From an uncultured Saprospiraceae bacterium (GTDB lineage: Bacteria > Bacteroidota > Bacteroidia > Chitinophagales > Saprospiraceae), in NCBI GenBank assembly GCA_937951615.1, contig CALFBH010000060.1, positions 36,543 to 100,542 on the forward strand: a DNA stretch of 64,000 nt, given 5' to 3'. The translations under genes were made by a program, and so were the position numbers. The notes under the pieces are model-generated. The model saw only the letters and a list, made by a program, of their open reading frames with translations. It ran no database searches and was not told where the DNA came from. Numbering within the stretch: the stretch's first letter is position 1; every line of letters begins with the position of its first letter. This document shows, piece after piece, positions 18,977 to 28,108 of the stretch.

Positions 18977-20377
18977 ATGACACGTAGAAGAAAAAGAAGT
19001 AGCTGGCCACTTATCCTATTAGGAGTCGCAATATTATCACTTGGTGGCTTTGCAGCATGGAAAGCAAGAAATTCTGAAGACAAAGGCACTAAAGTCACCG
19101 CCGAAGAAGTAAGCAAACGCACCATTACAGAAACCGTTTCTGCAAGTGGTAAAATATATCCGGAGTCTGAAGTCAAAATCAGTTCTGATGTATCTGGCGA
19201 GATTGTAGAGCTTTACATTCTGGAAGGCGATACTGTAAGAGCTGGTCAGTTATTGGCTAAAGTGACGCCTGATGAATATGAATCTGTGGTAGAACGTACT
19301 GTGGCTGCTGCCAAATCTACGGAGGCTAACTTGGCAAATACCCGTTCTCAGACTTCCCAATTACAAGCAGCAAAAAAGCAGGCTTTCGCTCAGCGTGACC
19401 AAATTCTGGCACAAATAGAAAATAGTCGCTCTGTACATGCACGGAATGAAATGTTACACAAAGAAGGGGTCATTTCTGATGCCGAGTTGGAAGGAAGCTT
19501 ATCTGCGCTTCGTGGATTTGAAGCCAATTTAGCATCAGCCAATGCAGCGATTGAATCAGCCGATGCCAATATTGTTTCTGCTGCCGAAACTGTCCGTGCA
19601 GCTGAGTATAATGTACAAAGTGCCAATGCTACTGTACGTGAAGCTCGCGAAAATCTACGCAAAACCACCATTTATGCCCCAACTTCAGGCGTAGTATCAC
19701 AACTCAATGTAGAAAAAGGAGAGCGCGTGGTAGGCACCTTACAAATGGCAGGTACAGAGATCATGCGCATTGCCAATATGGATGTTATGGAGGTGCAGGT
19801 AGATGTTAGTGAGAACGATGTATTGCGCGTTAGCGTAGGTGATACTGCAGAAATAGAAGTCGATGCCTATCTAGACCGCGATTTCATGGGTGTCGTAACA
19901 GAGATTGCCAATTCTGCTTCCACCGTAGGCGGCATGTCCCTAAGTACAGATGATGTAACCAATTTCCGGGTGAACATTCGTTTACAGCCCACTTCGTACA
20001 AAGATTTGAGAAAGAGCGGTCGGCATGCTTTCCGACCAGGGATGTCAGCTTCTGTAGAGATTCGTACGACAAAGGCAGAGGGCGTGTTGAGCGTACCTTT
20101 ACTTGCCGTAACCACTCGCGAGGACGATAGCGAAGACGCAGGAGATGATCCCGAATTATTTGAAGTCGTATTTGTCTGTGCCGCCGACACCATAGAGCAA
20201 CGCCAAATCGAAACTGGTGTGCAGGATGACACTTATATTCAAATTTTGAATGGGCTGGAAGCTGGTGAAAAAGTAGTTACAGGCCCTTATTCTGCGGTAT
20301 CATCTGATTTAGAAAAAGGCGAAAAAATCAATATTGTCGACAAAGAAGAGTTAAGAAAAGGCGGCAAGAAGAAATAG
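18977..20377 (+). CDS. Efflux periplasmic adaptor (HlyD/MacA type)
   Basis: 466 residues. One N-terminal membrane helix (about 9-26), a lipoyl/barrel-sandwich half (about 40-95, SGKIYPESEVKISSDVSGEI), a long alpha-hairpin (about 100-225), the second lipoyl half (IYAPTSGVVSQLNV) and a beta-barrel domain follow. It bridges an inner-membrane transporter to the TolC protein encoded just upstream. An ABC-type MacB-like partner is typical but absent locally, so this pair must work with a transporter encoded elsewhere. Confidence 0.92.
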   Translation: MTRRRKRSSWPLILLGVAILSLGGFAAWKARNSEDKGTKVTAEEVSKRTITETVSASGKIYPESEVKISSDVSGEIVELYILEGDTVRAGQLLAKVTPDEYESVVERTVAAAKSTEANLANTRSQTSQLQAAKKQAFAQRDQILAQIENSRSVHARNEMLHKEGVISDAELEGSLSALRGFEANLASANAAIESADANIVSAAETVRAAEYNVQSANATVREARENLRKTTIYAPTSGVVSQLNVEKGERVVGTLQMAGTEIMRIANMDVMEVQVDVSENDVLRVSVGDTAEIEVDAYLDRDFMGVVTEIANSASTVGGMSLSTDDVTNFRVNIRLQPTSYKDLRKSGRHAFRPGMSASVEIRTTKAEGVLSVPLLAVTTREDDSEDAGDDPELFEVVFVCAADTIEQRQIETGVQDDTYIQILNGLEAGEKVVTGPYSAVSSDLEKGEKINIVDKEELRKGGKKK

Positions 20378-20414
20378 ACATTTCTCAGGTTAGAGAACAT
20401 CTGGTTTTCGAAAC

Positions 20415-20445
20415 GCAGCACTCTTTGAGTGCTGCTGTTTATTTT
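20415..20445 (+). terminator. Intrinsic terminator after the efflux adaptor gene
   Basis: A 9-bp stem, GCAGCACTC-TTT-GAGTGCTGC, is followed by TGTTTATTTT. It ends the TolC/adaptor operon. Confidence 0.8.
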
Positions 20446-20481
20446 ATAAGCAACTAGGTTTTAAAATGTTCCGGCAAATGT

Positions 20482-20489
20482 TACCTTTG
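20482..20489 (+). promoter_or_regulatory. -7 element for metF (TACCTTTG)
   Basis: It matches TAnnTTTG, 22 bp before the metF ATG and downstream of the preceding terminator. A weak GTTT about 20 bp upstream may be the -33 box. Confidence 0.6.
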
Positions 20490-20511
20490 CGGCTGAAATA
20501 CGACATGAAAT

Positions 20512-21468
20512 ATGAAAATCACTGACTACTTAGCGAAAGCGAAAAATAAAACCCTGATTTCTTTTGAAATTCTTCCTCCTCTCAAAGGCGGGCGGATTCA
20601 GTCTATTTTTGACACGCTTGATCCGCTAATGGAGTTCAAGCCCCCATTCATTGATGTGACCTACCACCGAGAAGAATACATTTATAAACAGCGTCCGAGC
20701 GGCTATTATGAAAAAACATTTATCCGCAAACGCCCTGGTACAGTTGGGATTTGTGCAGCCATTATGAATAAATATGGCGTAGATGCTGTGCCGCATTTGA
20801 TTTGTGGCGGCTTCACGGTAGAAGAAACAGAAAACGCGCTGATTGATCTCAGTTTTTTAGGCATCAATAATGTACTCGCATTACGCGGCGATGCCCGAAA
20901 ATTTGAAGGCAGATTTATTCCCGAACCCGGCGGTCATGCTTATGCCATCGACATGGTCAAGCAGGTCGACAATATGAACAAAGGCATTTATCTTGATGAT
21001 AATATAGACAATGGACTGGCAACAGAGTTTTGTATTGGCGTAGCTGGTTACCCAGAAAAGCACTTTGAAGCCCCCAATATGAAGTCGGACATGAAATTCC
21101 TCAAAGCAAAAGTAGATGCTGGCGCAGATTATATTGTCACGCAGATGTTTTTCGACAATCAAAAATACTTCGATTTTGTGAACTTGTGTCGGGAACATGG
21201 CATTACTGTACCGATTATTCCTGGCTTAAAACCCATCACCCGTGCCAGTCAAATTGGAACACTGCCCCGCATATTTTTCACCAACATGCCCGATGATCTC
21301 GTAGATACAGTGATGGCTGCCAAGACGAAAGAAGCCGTCAAAGAAGTTGGTATTGAATGGTGTATTGCCCAATCCAAAGAACTGAAAGCTGCGAATGTGC
21401 CTTGCTTGCACTATTACACGATGGGCGATGTGAGTACTTTTGTAAAAATTGGGAAGGCGGTTTTTTAG
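20512..21468 (+). CDS. metF: Methylenetetrahydrofolate reductase
   Basis: 318 residues, the normal length of bacterial MetF. SFEILPP (17-23) carries the catalytic Glu, followed by DVTYHREE, VPHLICGGFT (about 94-103), LALRGDA (about 123-129) and QMFFDN (about 205). It is an FAD-dependent TIM barrel that reduces 5,10-methylene-THF to 5-methyl-THF for methionine synthesis. It is monocistronic, with its own promoter. Confidence 0.97.
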   Translation: MKITDYLAKAKNKTLISFEILPPLKGGRIQSIFDTLDPLMEFKPPFIDVTYHREEYIYKQRPSGYYEKTFIRKRPGTVGICAAIMNKYGVDAVPHLICGGFTVEETENALIDLSFLGINNVLALRGDARKFEGRFIPEPGGHAYAIDMVKQVDNMNKGIYLDDNIDNGLATEFCIGVAGYPEKHFEAPNMKSDMKFLKAKVDAGADYIVTQMFFDNQKYFDFVNLCREHGITVPIIPGLKPITRASQIGTLPRIFFTNMPDDLVDTVMAAKTKEAVKEVGIEWCIAQSKELKAANVPCLHYYTMGDVSTFVKIGKAVF

Positions 21469-21492
21469 TACTTAAGGAACGTGAAAAGAAAA

Positions 21493-21520
21493 ACGGGATA
21501 CACTTTTCAGCACATCCCGT
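21493..21520. terminator. Weak stem-loop between metF and the STAS gene
   Basis: ACGGGAT / ATCCCGT can pair across a 14-base loop between two convergent genes. There is no adjoining T-tract, so this is only a candidate. Confidence 0.35.
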
Positions 21521-21567
21521 CCATATAGTTTGTTTTTAGCTTTTCCAAGTCTAACAACTCATTATTC

Positions 21568-21951
21568 TCACTCTTCGCTATCTTCCGGTTCCATTGTTCT
21601 TCCCAGCATGTCCATTTTGATAAAATCAACCGACTCTTCCACCGTAGGTACGATATTCAGAATCGATGTCAGTTGAGAAATTTCGATGAGTTGTTTCACG
21701 CTATCACTTTTCACACCTGTCACGACAAAAACACCACTATCTTTCCACAAACGATGTCCGGTAAGAATGGCACTCAGTCCCGAAGAATCTACATATTCTA
21801 CAGCACTCAAATCAAAGATGACATTTTTTACCCCTTCGTTTTGAATAATAAATAATTGCGATTTCAAATCTGGTGCAATCAAGGTATTCAGATTGGTTTC
21901 GTCTAATTTCAGCAGGGTATAAATTTCCTGCTTATCAACAGAATATTTCAT
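21568..21951 (-). CDS. STAS-domain protein (anti-sigma antagonist-like)
   Basis: 127 residues forming one STAS domain: NVIFDLSAVEYVDSSGLSAI (43-62) with the phosphorylatable Ser at 56 or 57. The C-terminus is acidic. SpoIIAA-like proteins act in partner-switching with an anti-sigma kinase; no kinase or phosphatase gene is adjacent, so the target is unknown. The gene stands alone. Confidence 0.85.
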   Translation of the reverse strand: MKYSVDKQEIYTLLKLDETNLNTLIAPDLKSQLFIIQNEGVKNVIFDLSAVEYVDSSGLSAILTGHRLWKDSGVFVVTGVKSDSVKQLIEISQLTSILNIVPTVEESVDFIKMDMLGRTMEPEDSEE

Positions 21952-22100
21952 AAGTATTTATTTTAGTGTTTGATGGACAGCAAAAGTATTAATAAATGGG
22001 CTGTTTTTGTATTTAAAAGCACTTTTTTTCAAGATGTATCCCGTATTACAGAGCTAAGCATCTCTTATAATTTGGACAACTAGTTTATCTTCAATGGCTC

Positions 22101-22137
22101 TTTGTATTTGAATTTGACGTTTGTATTTGTATTTTTT
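22101..22137 (+). repeat. Dispersed GAATTTGACGTTTG repeat, short copy
   Basis: GAATTTGACGTTTGTATTTG with flanking TTTGTATT, immediately 3' of the subtilase gene. It shares its core with 6711-6805, 17222-17280 and 30858-30952. Confidence 0.5.
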
Positions 22138-24025
22138 AATGTGCAATAAGTACTTTTTCTGTCCATGATTGTCCATCTGTTTCCAGACTAATGAAATATA
22201 CGCCATCCGGCAATTGATTTGTCGGAAGCTGGAAGGTCTGTATATTTTCCGGTAATTGAACTTGTTCGACCAATTGCCCGATGGCATTATACAAAAAGAA
22301 ACTGCCTTTAAGTTGATTAGACTGAATGGTTAAAACTTCATCAGCAGGATTGGGATATACCGCAAATAAGTCCTGCAAACCAGGTTCCTGTACATCCGTA
22401 ATTCCAGCCAGTGGTGCAACAGCACGCCAGGCATTGATACGTCCATAGCCCAGCTCTTGCGACCAATCGCCATACACCGCCATTGAATCATAAGCATAGC
22501 CGCCCACCTGATTGCAGCCCGCACTCAAGAACTGTCGATAGTCGTTCAAATTCAAAGTCGGATCAACAGATAACATCAGCGCAGCTACACCCGCAGCATT
22601 GGGGCAAGCCGCAGAAGTACCATTAAAATCAGGTCGATAATCTGTTATATAAACGCCCAGCGGTCCTCGCATATCTGTGGTATAAACGGCCACTCCAGGT
22701 GCGCCAAAATCTACATGTTCGCCATAATTCCCGCCCCAGGGTTCGCCATCGCAGGAGGTCATGGATTTGCGCTCATCACACATTGAGGTTGCGGTGACAC
22801 TCATTACATTCGGCAATCGTCCTGGCCAGTTGGCAGCAGTGGCGTCTTCATTTCCACTGGAAAAAAACAGCAAACAGCCCTTTCCATTGCGCCCCAGCGT
22901 CGTCGCATCCTGAATCGCTGCATCCACCAATGCCGGATCACCACTAGGCAAACCCAGTTCCAGATAAATGTCTGGCAAACTCCAGGAATGACTTTGTATA
23001 TCTGCCCCAGCATCCTCCCAAGCCCAACGAATCCCCTCAGCCAGCACTTCACTGGTCGAGAATGGAATGACGCCCAAAATAGTATCTGCATAAAAAAACA
23101 TCCGTATCGGAATCAGGCTACAATCAGGTGCAATACCTGCTATTCCAATTCCATTATCCGCTTCCGCCGCAATAATGCCCGCACAGTGTGTTCCATGCGC
23201 ATCTTCGGGATAATTAGGGGTTGGATAACCATTTGTGCCTGTTCCAAAAGCATCGTAGCCGGGCAATAAATTATTGATCAAATCAGGATGTAAAGTATCC
23301 ACACCAGAGTCCATGATGGAGACTTTTACATCAGGATCACCCATCGTAATGTTCCAGGCACTTGTGACCAACATATCTGATCCGGCGACACCATTAGGAA
23401 TCGTAGAAGTTCCAATATTTTCTAATGCCCATTGATTGTCCAGAAATGGGTCATTGGTATGTACGAGTGGATTGACGAGGTAGTTCGGTTGAGCAAATTC
23501 AATGCAGGACTGCTCCGTCAGCCATTCGGCTACTGGGATACATAATTGAGCAGCGGGAAGATTTATGCTAAAAATATTTTTTAATGTAGGATGCTTTCGA
23601 ATCTCTACTGGACTGACGGGCAAATCTCCCAACGCTGAGAGAGAAGCACCTTCTTTTAGTTTGAAAAATACTTCGTCCAAAATTCCAACTTCATGTCCCT
23701 TGTCATTTTTCAGATAAAAGCCAACAAATTTCACATTGGCTTGTCGAAGATATTGGTTCCTAAGGTTGTTAAATGCTTTGTACGCATTAGGCGAAAGCCC
23801 TGTTTTTATAATTATAATGTCCAAGTCCGGCAAACTAAAATACTGAGCAGATGGATGGATTTCAAGTATAGTTGCTTCTTGTTCTGCCTTGGTCAGCTCT
23901 GCTTTGAATTTGAGAATAAGCCGACTTTCGTCAATATATTTTTCGTAAGCAAATGTTTTACACATTGCATAAGTGCAGCACGTTGCCAACAGGAATAATG
24001 CCAGACAGATAGATGTTTTTTTCAT
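22136..24025 (-). CDS. Secreted S8 subtilisin-like protease with T9SS C-terminal domain
   Basis: 629 residues from ATG 24025 (an upstream in-frame codon adds only 16 residues before a clear signal peptide MKKTSICLALFLLATCC). An N-terminal propeptide region (about 20-190) precedes the peptidase domain with the triad Asp in VSIMDSGVD, His in DAHGTHCAGI and Ser in FNGTSAACPNAAG. The last 75 residues (YPNPADEVLTI to the end) are a type A Por sorting domain, so export through the type IX system and surface attachment or release are expected. The size is normal for Bacteroidota subtilases. Confidence 0.93.
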   Translation of the reverse strand: MKKTSICLALFLLATCCTYAMCKTFAYEKYIDESRLILKFKAELTKAEQEATILEIHPSAQYFSLPDLDIIIIKTGLSPNAYKAFNNLRNQYLRQANVKFVGFYLKNDKGHEVGILDEVFFKLKEGASLSALGDLPVSPVEIRKHPTLKNIFSINLPAAQLCIPVAEWLTEQSCIEFAQPNYLVNPLVHTNDPFLDNQWALENIGTSTIPNGVAGSDMLVTSAWNITMGDPDVKVSIMDSGVDTLHPDLINNLLPGYDAFGTGTNGYPTPNYPEDAHGTHCAGIIAAEADNGIGIAGIAPDCSLIPIRMFFYADTILGVIPFSTSEVLAEGIRWAWEDAGADIQSHSWSLPDIYLELGLPSGDPALVDAAIQDATTLGRNGKGCLLFFSSGNEDATAANWPGRLPNVMSVTATSMCDERKSMTSCDGEPWGGNYGEHVDFGAPGVAVYTTDMRGPLGVYITDYRPDFNGTSAACPNAAGVAALMLSVDPTLNLNDYRQFLSAGCNQVGGYAYDSMAVYGDWSQELGYGRINAWRAVAPLAGITDVQEPGLQDLFAVYPNPADEVLTIQSNQLKGSFFLYNAIGQLVEQVQLPENIQTFQLPTNQLPDGVYFISLETDGQSWTEKVLIAH

Positions 24026-24044
24026 GAGAATATTTTTAAAGTAG

Positions 24045-24093
24045 TACAGGCATCCTGCCTGTACACTGTACACGAAGCAGGCAGGATGCCTGC
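24045..24093. repeat. Pair of REP-like hairpins upstream of the subtilase gene
   Basis: TACAGGCA-TCC-TGCCTGTA (24045-24063) and GCAGGCA-GGA-TGCCTGC (24077-24093) are each palindromic and are inverted with respect to each other. They fill the 77-bp gap between the PepSY gene stop and the subtilase start. Confidence 0.7.
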
Positions 24094-24102
24094 GATACGT
24101 TA

Positions 24103-24663
24103 TTACTTGGCTTTTTTAATCCATTTCGCTCCGAAGTACAACCAAATTCCAGAAATCAGAAAGCCCAGCAAAGCCAGTCCTGCAAGTGTGGTATAAACCA
24201 GTTTGATTGGACTACCGCTTGTACCCAACCAATGATCCAAAATAGACCCGTCGTGAATACGCTCAATGAGGTCGGAGTTACGTTTAGCTATTTGCAGCAC
24301 TTCACCATTTTGGCAATCCAGTTGTACTTCCCAATAATGGTCTTTGAATACAAATTTTGCCACGCCTTTTTGCGGACGAATATCAATGCGCCCAATCTCC
24401 GCCGACAAGTCGGATGAAATAGAATCCCGAATTGTCAGAATAGCTTTTTGATGCAGTTGGTCTATGGGCAACCAAGCTTTGGGATCAGTAGAAATACCCG
24501 ATTGAGTTTTGGGTAGTAAAATGCCAGCCGTATTTTTTTTCCAGCCCAGCATTAAGCCCGTCAGGGCAATAATGAAAAAGAAAAACAGTGCAGGCAAGGC
24601 AATCTTCCGGTGAATCATTCTGCTCAACCGCACCCATTCCGCAATCCTGCTGCTTTTTTTCAT
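24103..24663 (-). CDS. PepSY-associated membrane protein
   Basis: 186 residues from ATG 24663. One helix (about 24-45) and a C-terminal helix (about 155-178) flank an extracytoplasmic PepSY-like segment with IGRIDIRPQKGVAKFVF. Reading further upstream would add QHDNTTT units that merely translate the 8-bp tandem repeat, so 24663 is preferred. PepSY_TM proteins are often linked to iron uptake or peptidase inhibition; here the gene precedes the subtilase gene, separated by hairpins, and a functional link is only possible. Confidence 0.75.
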   Translation of the reverse strand: MKKSSRIAEWVRLSRMIHRKIALPALFFFFIIALTGLMLGWKKNTAGILLPKTQSGISTDPKAWLPIDQLHQKAILTIRDSISSDLSAEIGRIDIRPQKGVAKFVFKDHYWEVQLDCQNGEVLQIAKRNSDLIERIHDGSILDHWLGTSGSPIKLVYTTLAGLALLGFLISGIWLYFGAKWIKKAK

Positions 24664-24670
24664 TTCCGTT

Positions 24671-24718
24671 GTCGTGTTGTCGTGTTGTCGTGTTGTCGTG
24701 TTGTCGTGTTGTCGTGTT
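24671..24718. repeat. Six perfect copies of GTCGTGTT
   Basis: An exact 8-bp unit repeated six times directly 5' of the PepSY gene start. It is the left arm of a TTTTGC-core element (GTTTTGC-TCT-GCAAAAC at 24716-24732), with a looser right arm of CAACAC words (24741-24770). Copy number could vary by slippage. Confidence 0.85.
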
Positions 24719-24775
24719 TTGCTCTGCAAAACAATTCACATCAACACATGCGCACATCAACACCCCAACACATTC

Positions 24776-25657
24776 TCAATAGCCAAATCTTTTCAAAGAT
24801 TGCTCATTATCGCGCCAGTTCTCCCGCACTTTGACGAAGAGTTGTAAAAAGACCTTTTTTTCTACAAATGCCTCTATATCCTTTCTAGCGTCTATGCCGA
24901 CTCGTTTGATAGATGCCCCATTTTTACCAATTAAAATTGACTTTTGTGTTTTGCGCATCACGTATATGGTCGCATGAATGCGCATTAATCTTTGCTTTTC
25001 GTCCTCTTTAAACGTATCCACCACCACTTCACAGGAATAAGGAATTTCCTGTTGGTAATGCATTAATATTTTTTCTCGAATAATTTCAGACACAAAAAAA
25101 CGTTCCGGCTTATCGGTCAGTTGGTCTTTAGGATAATAGACCGGGCCTTCTGGCATATTTTTTAAAATGTGTTTGAATAAGTCTTTTGTATTTAGTTTTT
25201 TCAAGGCAGAAATAGGGAAAAATTCATCAAATTTGAACCGCTTCGCCCAGGTTTGAATCAATTGTGCAACCTGAAGGTCGGTCACCAAATCTATTTTATT
25301 GATGAGCAAAAAAACGGGTACTTTTGCACTTTTTAGTTTGGCAAAAACGGGGTCGTCGTCGTCATAACGTTCCAGTGTATCGGTCACAAAGAGCATGACA
25401 TCCGCATCGCGAAAGGTCCCATCTACAAAGCGATTCATCGCTTCATGCATCTTATAGGCTGGATCGCGAATAATCCCCGGCGTATCCGAAAACACGACCT
25501 GATGGTCTTCTCCACTCACGATTCCTATAATGCGGTGCCGCGTCGTCTGTGGCTTATTGGTAATAATAGACATGCGCTCGCCAACGAGGGCATTCATTAG
25601 GGTAGATTTACCAACATTAGGTCTGCCAATGATATTTACAAAACCAGATTTGTGCAT
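24776..25657 (-). CDS. era: GTPase Era
   Basis: 293 residues from ATG 25657; a longer in-frame start lacks conservation and lies upstream of the promoter. G1 GRPNVGKS (11-18), G2 TTRHR, G3 DTPG, G4 NKID and a C-terminal KH domain with LIGKNGASIKRVG. Era binds 16S rRNA and assists 30S assembly. A TAACTTTG element ends 5 bp before the start codon, predicting a leaderless mRNA. Confidence 0.97.
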   Translation of the reverse strand: MHKSGFVNIIGRPNVGKSTLMNALVGERMSIITNKPQTTRHRIIGIVSGEDHQVVFSDTPGIIRDPAYKMHEAMNRFVDGTFRDADVMLFVTDTLERYDDDDPVFAKLKSAKVPVFLLINKIDLVTDLQVAQLIQTWAKRFKFDEFFPISALKKLNTKDLFKHILKNMPEGPVYYPKDQLTDKPERFFVSEIIREKILMHYQQEIPYSCEVVVDTFKEDEKQRLMRIHATIYVMRKTQKSILIGKNGASIKRVGIDARKDIEAFVEKKVFLQLFVKVRENWRDNEQSLKRFGY

Positions 25658-25662
25658 GTGAG

Positions 25663-25670
25663 CAAAGTTA
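25663..25670 (-). promoter_or_regulatory. -7 element of era (TAACTTTG), abutting the start codon
   Basis: It matches TAnnTTTG on the minus strand. Exactly 5 bp separate its last G from the ATG, so transcription should begin at or next to the start codon. Confidence 0.55.
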
Positions 25671-25688
25671 CAATTATTTTCATTGAAC

Positions 25689-25790
25689 ATTTGTCATTTA
25701 TCATTTATCATTTTTCGCAAACGTAGGTATAAGGAACATCTTGTGCTAGTAATGATAAATGTTCCTTGATAAATGACAAATGATAAATCA
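25689..25790. repeat. Inverted arrays of the word ATTTATC / GATAAAT
   Basis: CATTTGTCATTTATCATTTA at the left is mirrored by ATAAATGACAAATGATAAAT at the right, with about 50 bp between. It occupies the spacer between era and the next gene. The TTTTGC core is absent. Confidence 0.6.
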
Positions 25791-26375
25791 GCCAGGCAGG
25801 ATACGCTGTATAGGATTATGCATCAGCAGTTCTATTTTTTTGAATAAGAGTTGAGGTTTATACGGTCGCCAGTCCACCTGATTGAAAGGTGCATCAAAAC
25901 TGAGATAAAACTGTAGCCGAGCTTCCACCATTTCTTCTATGATGTGTTCGCGGAGATTCAGAAAACAAATCCAGCCACCTTCCTCCCGTACTTCTTCTGA
26001 CCATTCCTGATAATAATCATCATCGCCGCCATGAAAGTTGAGGAGATTTTCTCCGATTAAAATAAATTTATGAATACCAGCGTCGGTCATCAAATCGATG
26101 ATTTCCCGCTTCAAAAACATGACGTCATTTTGAATACAGTCATTCCACTCGCCCAGCATTTCTATCATGACAAAGCCCATCTCATAATCAGCATAAATGA
26201 CTTTGAGGTATAAGGTCGGCGAACCAAATTCATCCCATTGCGGATGAATGAAGTAATTATACATTTTATTGGAAAATTCAAATTCGCTATACACTCGCCC
26301 GTGGAATGGCGATCGGTCGTCTTCCGATGCAATGTAGCGGTCGCGCCAAAGGTAGTGTGGTTCTATGTGGTGCAT
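25788..26375 (-). CDS. Conserved hypothetical protein
   Basis: 195 residues from ATG 26375 (MHHIEPHYLWRDRY); a longer frame adds a hydrophobic stretch from spacer sequence. It is acidic, rich in aromatic residues, without signal peptide or membrane segment. HGGDDDYYQEWSEE and the repeated Trp/Tyr patterns give no family I can name. It runs in the same direction as era but is separated by the inverted arrays. Confidence 0.65.
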   Translation of the reverse strand: MHHIEPHYLWRDRYIASEDDRSPFHGRVYSEFEFSNKMYNYFIHPQWDEFGSPTLYLKVIYADYEMGFVMIEMLGEWNDCIQNDVMFLKREIIDLMTDAGIHKFILIGENLLNFHGGDDDYYQEWSEEVREEGGWICFLNLREHIIEEMVEARLQFYLSFDAPFNQVDWRPYKPQLLFKKIELLMHNPIQRILPG

Positions 26376-26510
26376 TTTGCCTCGATTTATAAATACCTGA
26401 CAACTTAAGAAAATTCCAAAAAATGAAAATACAAATTCCAAAACGGGAATTACAGCATTGTAAACGTTGTTCTATGGAAAAAGTTAGAAATTGTTCAAAT
26501 ATTTTTTTTG

Positions 26511-26518
26511 TATTTTTA
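26511..26518 (+). promoter_or_regulatory. Possible -7 element of the Fic gene (TATTTTTA)
   Basis: Near-consensus and 4 bp before the ATG, with TTG about 17 bp upstream. The final G of the consensus is missing, so confidence is low. Confidence 0.3.
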
Positions 26519-26522
26519 GCGC

Positions 26523-27896
26523 ATGAAGTTATTGGAACAATTGAGCAAGATAGCGTTGATTGGCGAGATAGACCAGCTCAAAAAACAAGTAGATGATTTG
26601 CGTCCATTTACAAAAGAAGTTGAGCAACGCATTTTTCAGAAATTCAGATTAGACTGGAATTATCATTCTAATGCTATTGAGGGCAATCCTTATACCTATG
26701 GTGAAACGGTTGCTTTTATCTTACATGGCATCACAGCAAAAGGCAAAAGACTGAAAGACCATCTCGATATTCAGGGACATAATGAAGCGATTGATTTAAT
26801 GATGAGTATGATTAGAGGTGACCGGGAATTTAGTGAAAATGATATTCGGGAACTGCATAAAATTGTTTTACAAAAACCTTATCACAGCCCTGCGATTACG
26901 CCTGACGAAAAAGAAACCAGAAAGCTGATAAAAATCGGACAATACAAAGATAGCCCTAATCATGTAAAAACCATTACCGGAAAAATGCACTACTACGCCA
27001 CGCCAGAAGAAACGCCGATAAAAATGGCGGAACTGGTAGAATGGTATAGAACGGCTTCTCAAAACACTGCCATTCACCCCTTAGTCCTTGCTGCTGTTTT
27101 TCATCATAAATTTGTTGCCATTCATCCTTTCGATGATGGCAATGGCAGACTCGGCAGAATCCTGATGAATTTCATTTTGATGAAAAATCATTATCCGCCT
27201 GTGGTGATTCCGATAAAGGAACGCGACTTGTATTTTGCTGCTTTGAGTCAGGCAGATGCCAGAGAAATGACACCGATTGTGGAGTATATTGGGGAAGGTT
27301 TGAAACATTCTTTGAGTATTCAGTTGCGTGGCGCGAAGGGCGAGGTGATTATGGAGGAGACGGATTTGGATAAGGAGATTGCTTTGGTGAAGGCTATGGC
27401 GAATCGGGAGGATGTTTGGAAAACTAAGAGAAATGATGAAAGTCTTTGGCGAACTCTCAATAATTCAATTTTACCTTTATTTTATTCTATTTTAGGAAAG
27501 GCAGAATTGATTGGTGAGTTATTCATTGATTCATCTTACACAATACAAGTTGATTATATCGGAGAACTAGACATTGAAATGGAACAAGTCTATGAAGATA
27601 TGCAGTCGTATATAGAGGAAGCAATGGACTACGATTATGACTCTGTACGTCAAACACGTTTTGGATTTTGGTGGGAGAATTTTAAAAAAACGAAAAAAAT
27701 ACATAATGCATACTTTGTTTTTTTAATAAAATTTCATGTTCTGAATTATGTTGTGTATTACAAAGACACTCCAATTATAGAAAAACCTTACCATGAAGAC
27801 CTCACAGAACAAGAAATTATCCAAATCCGCGACAGCCTCATCCGCCCCGTTTTAAAAGAAATAGAAGGCTGGATGAAAGCCGATAATACCAACTGA
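26523..27896 (+). CDS. Fic-domain AMPylase-type protein
   Basis: 457 residues. An N-terminal helix carries SNAIEGN (49-55), the inhibitory (S/T)xxxE(G/N) signature of class II Fic enzymes, and the active site HPFDDGNGRLGR lies near 201-212. The C-terminal 170 residues are not recognised. Fic enzymes transfer AMP or other nucleotidyl groups to protein hydroxyls; the internal inhibitory motif suggests self-control without a separate antitoxin. The gene stands alone between spacer arrays. Confidence 0.92.
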   Translation: MKLLEQLSKIALIGEIDQLKKQVDDLRPFTKEVEQRIFQKFRLDWNYHSNAIEGNPYTYGETVAFILHGITAKGKRLKDHLDIQGHNEAIDLMMSMIRGDREFSENDIRELHKIVLQKPYHSPAITPDEKETRKLIKIGQYKDSPNHVKTITGKMHYYATPEETPIKMAELVEWYRTASQNTAIHPLVLAAVFHHKFVAIHPFDDGNGRLGRILMNFILMKNHYPPVVIPIKERDLYFAALSQADAREMTPIVEYIGEGLKHSLSIQLRGAKGEVIMEETDLDKEIALVKAMANREDVWKTKRNDESLWRTLNNSILPLFYSILGKAELIGELFIDSSYTIQVDYIGELDIEMEQVYEDMQSYIEEAMDYDYDSVRQTRFGFWWENFKKTKKIHNAYFVFLIKFHVLNYVVYYKDTPIIEKPYHEDLTEQEIIQIRDSLIRPVLKEIEGWMKADNTN

Positions 27897-27904
27897 ATAA
27901 CGAA

Positions 27905-28107
27905 AAAAAATACGACAACACATTAACACAACAACACGACAACACATAAAACGGAATATCGAATATCGAACAAGGAATGTCGAATAATGAAGGAAGGAGA
28001 ACAACACAATCATACAATTTCACAATCACTCAATTTTCAGACAGGAATGTCGAATAACGAAATAAGACAAACGCCCCAATCACCAGTTACCAATAACCAG
28101 TCACCAC
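27905..28107. repeat. Mosaic of several word arrays
   Basis: Successive blocks: ACAACACGACAACAC words (27912-27945), GAATATCGAATATCGAAC (27955-27990), CAATCATACAATTTCACAAT (28008-28035), GAATGTCGAATAACG (28044-28060), then CACCAGTTACCAATAACC (28080-28100). Each word type also occurs alone elsewhere in the window (24671, 4607, 900, 52050). Confidence 0.55.
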
Positions 28108-28108
28108 A

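Noticed and set aside
24671..24718. CRISPR-like tandem repeat
   Set aside because: The 8-bp units are contiguous, with no spacers, and no cas gene is present in the window.
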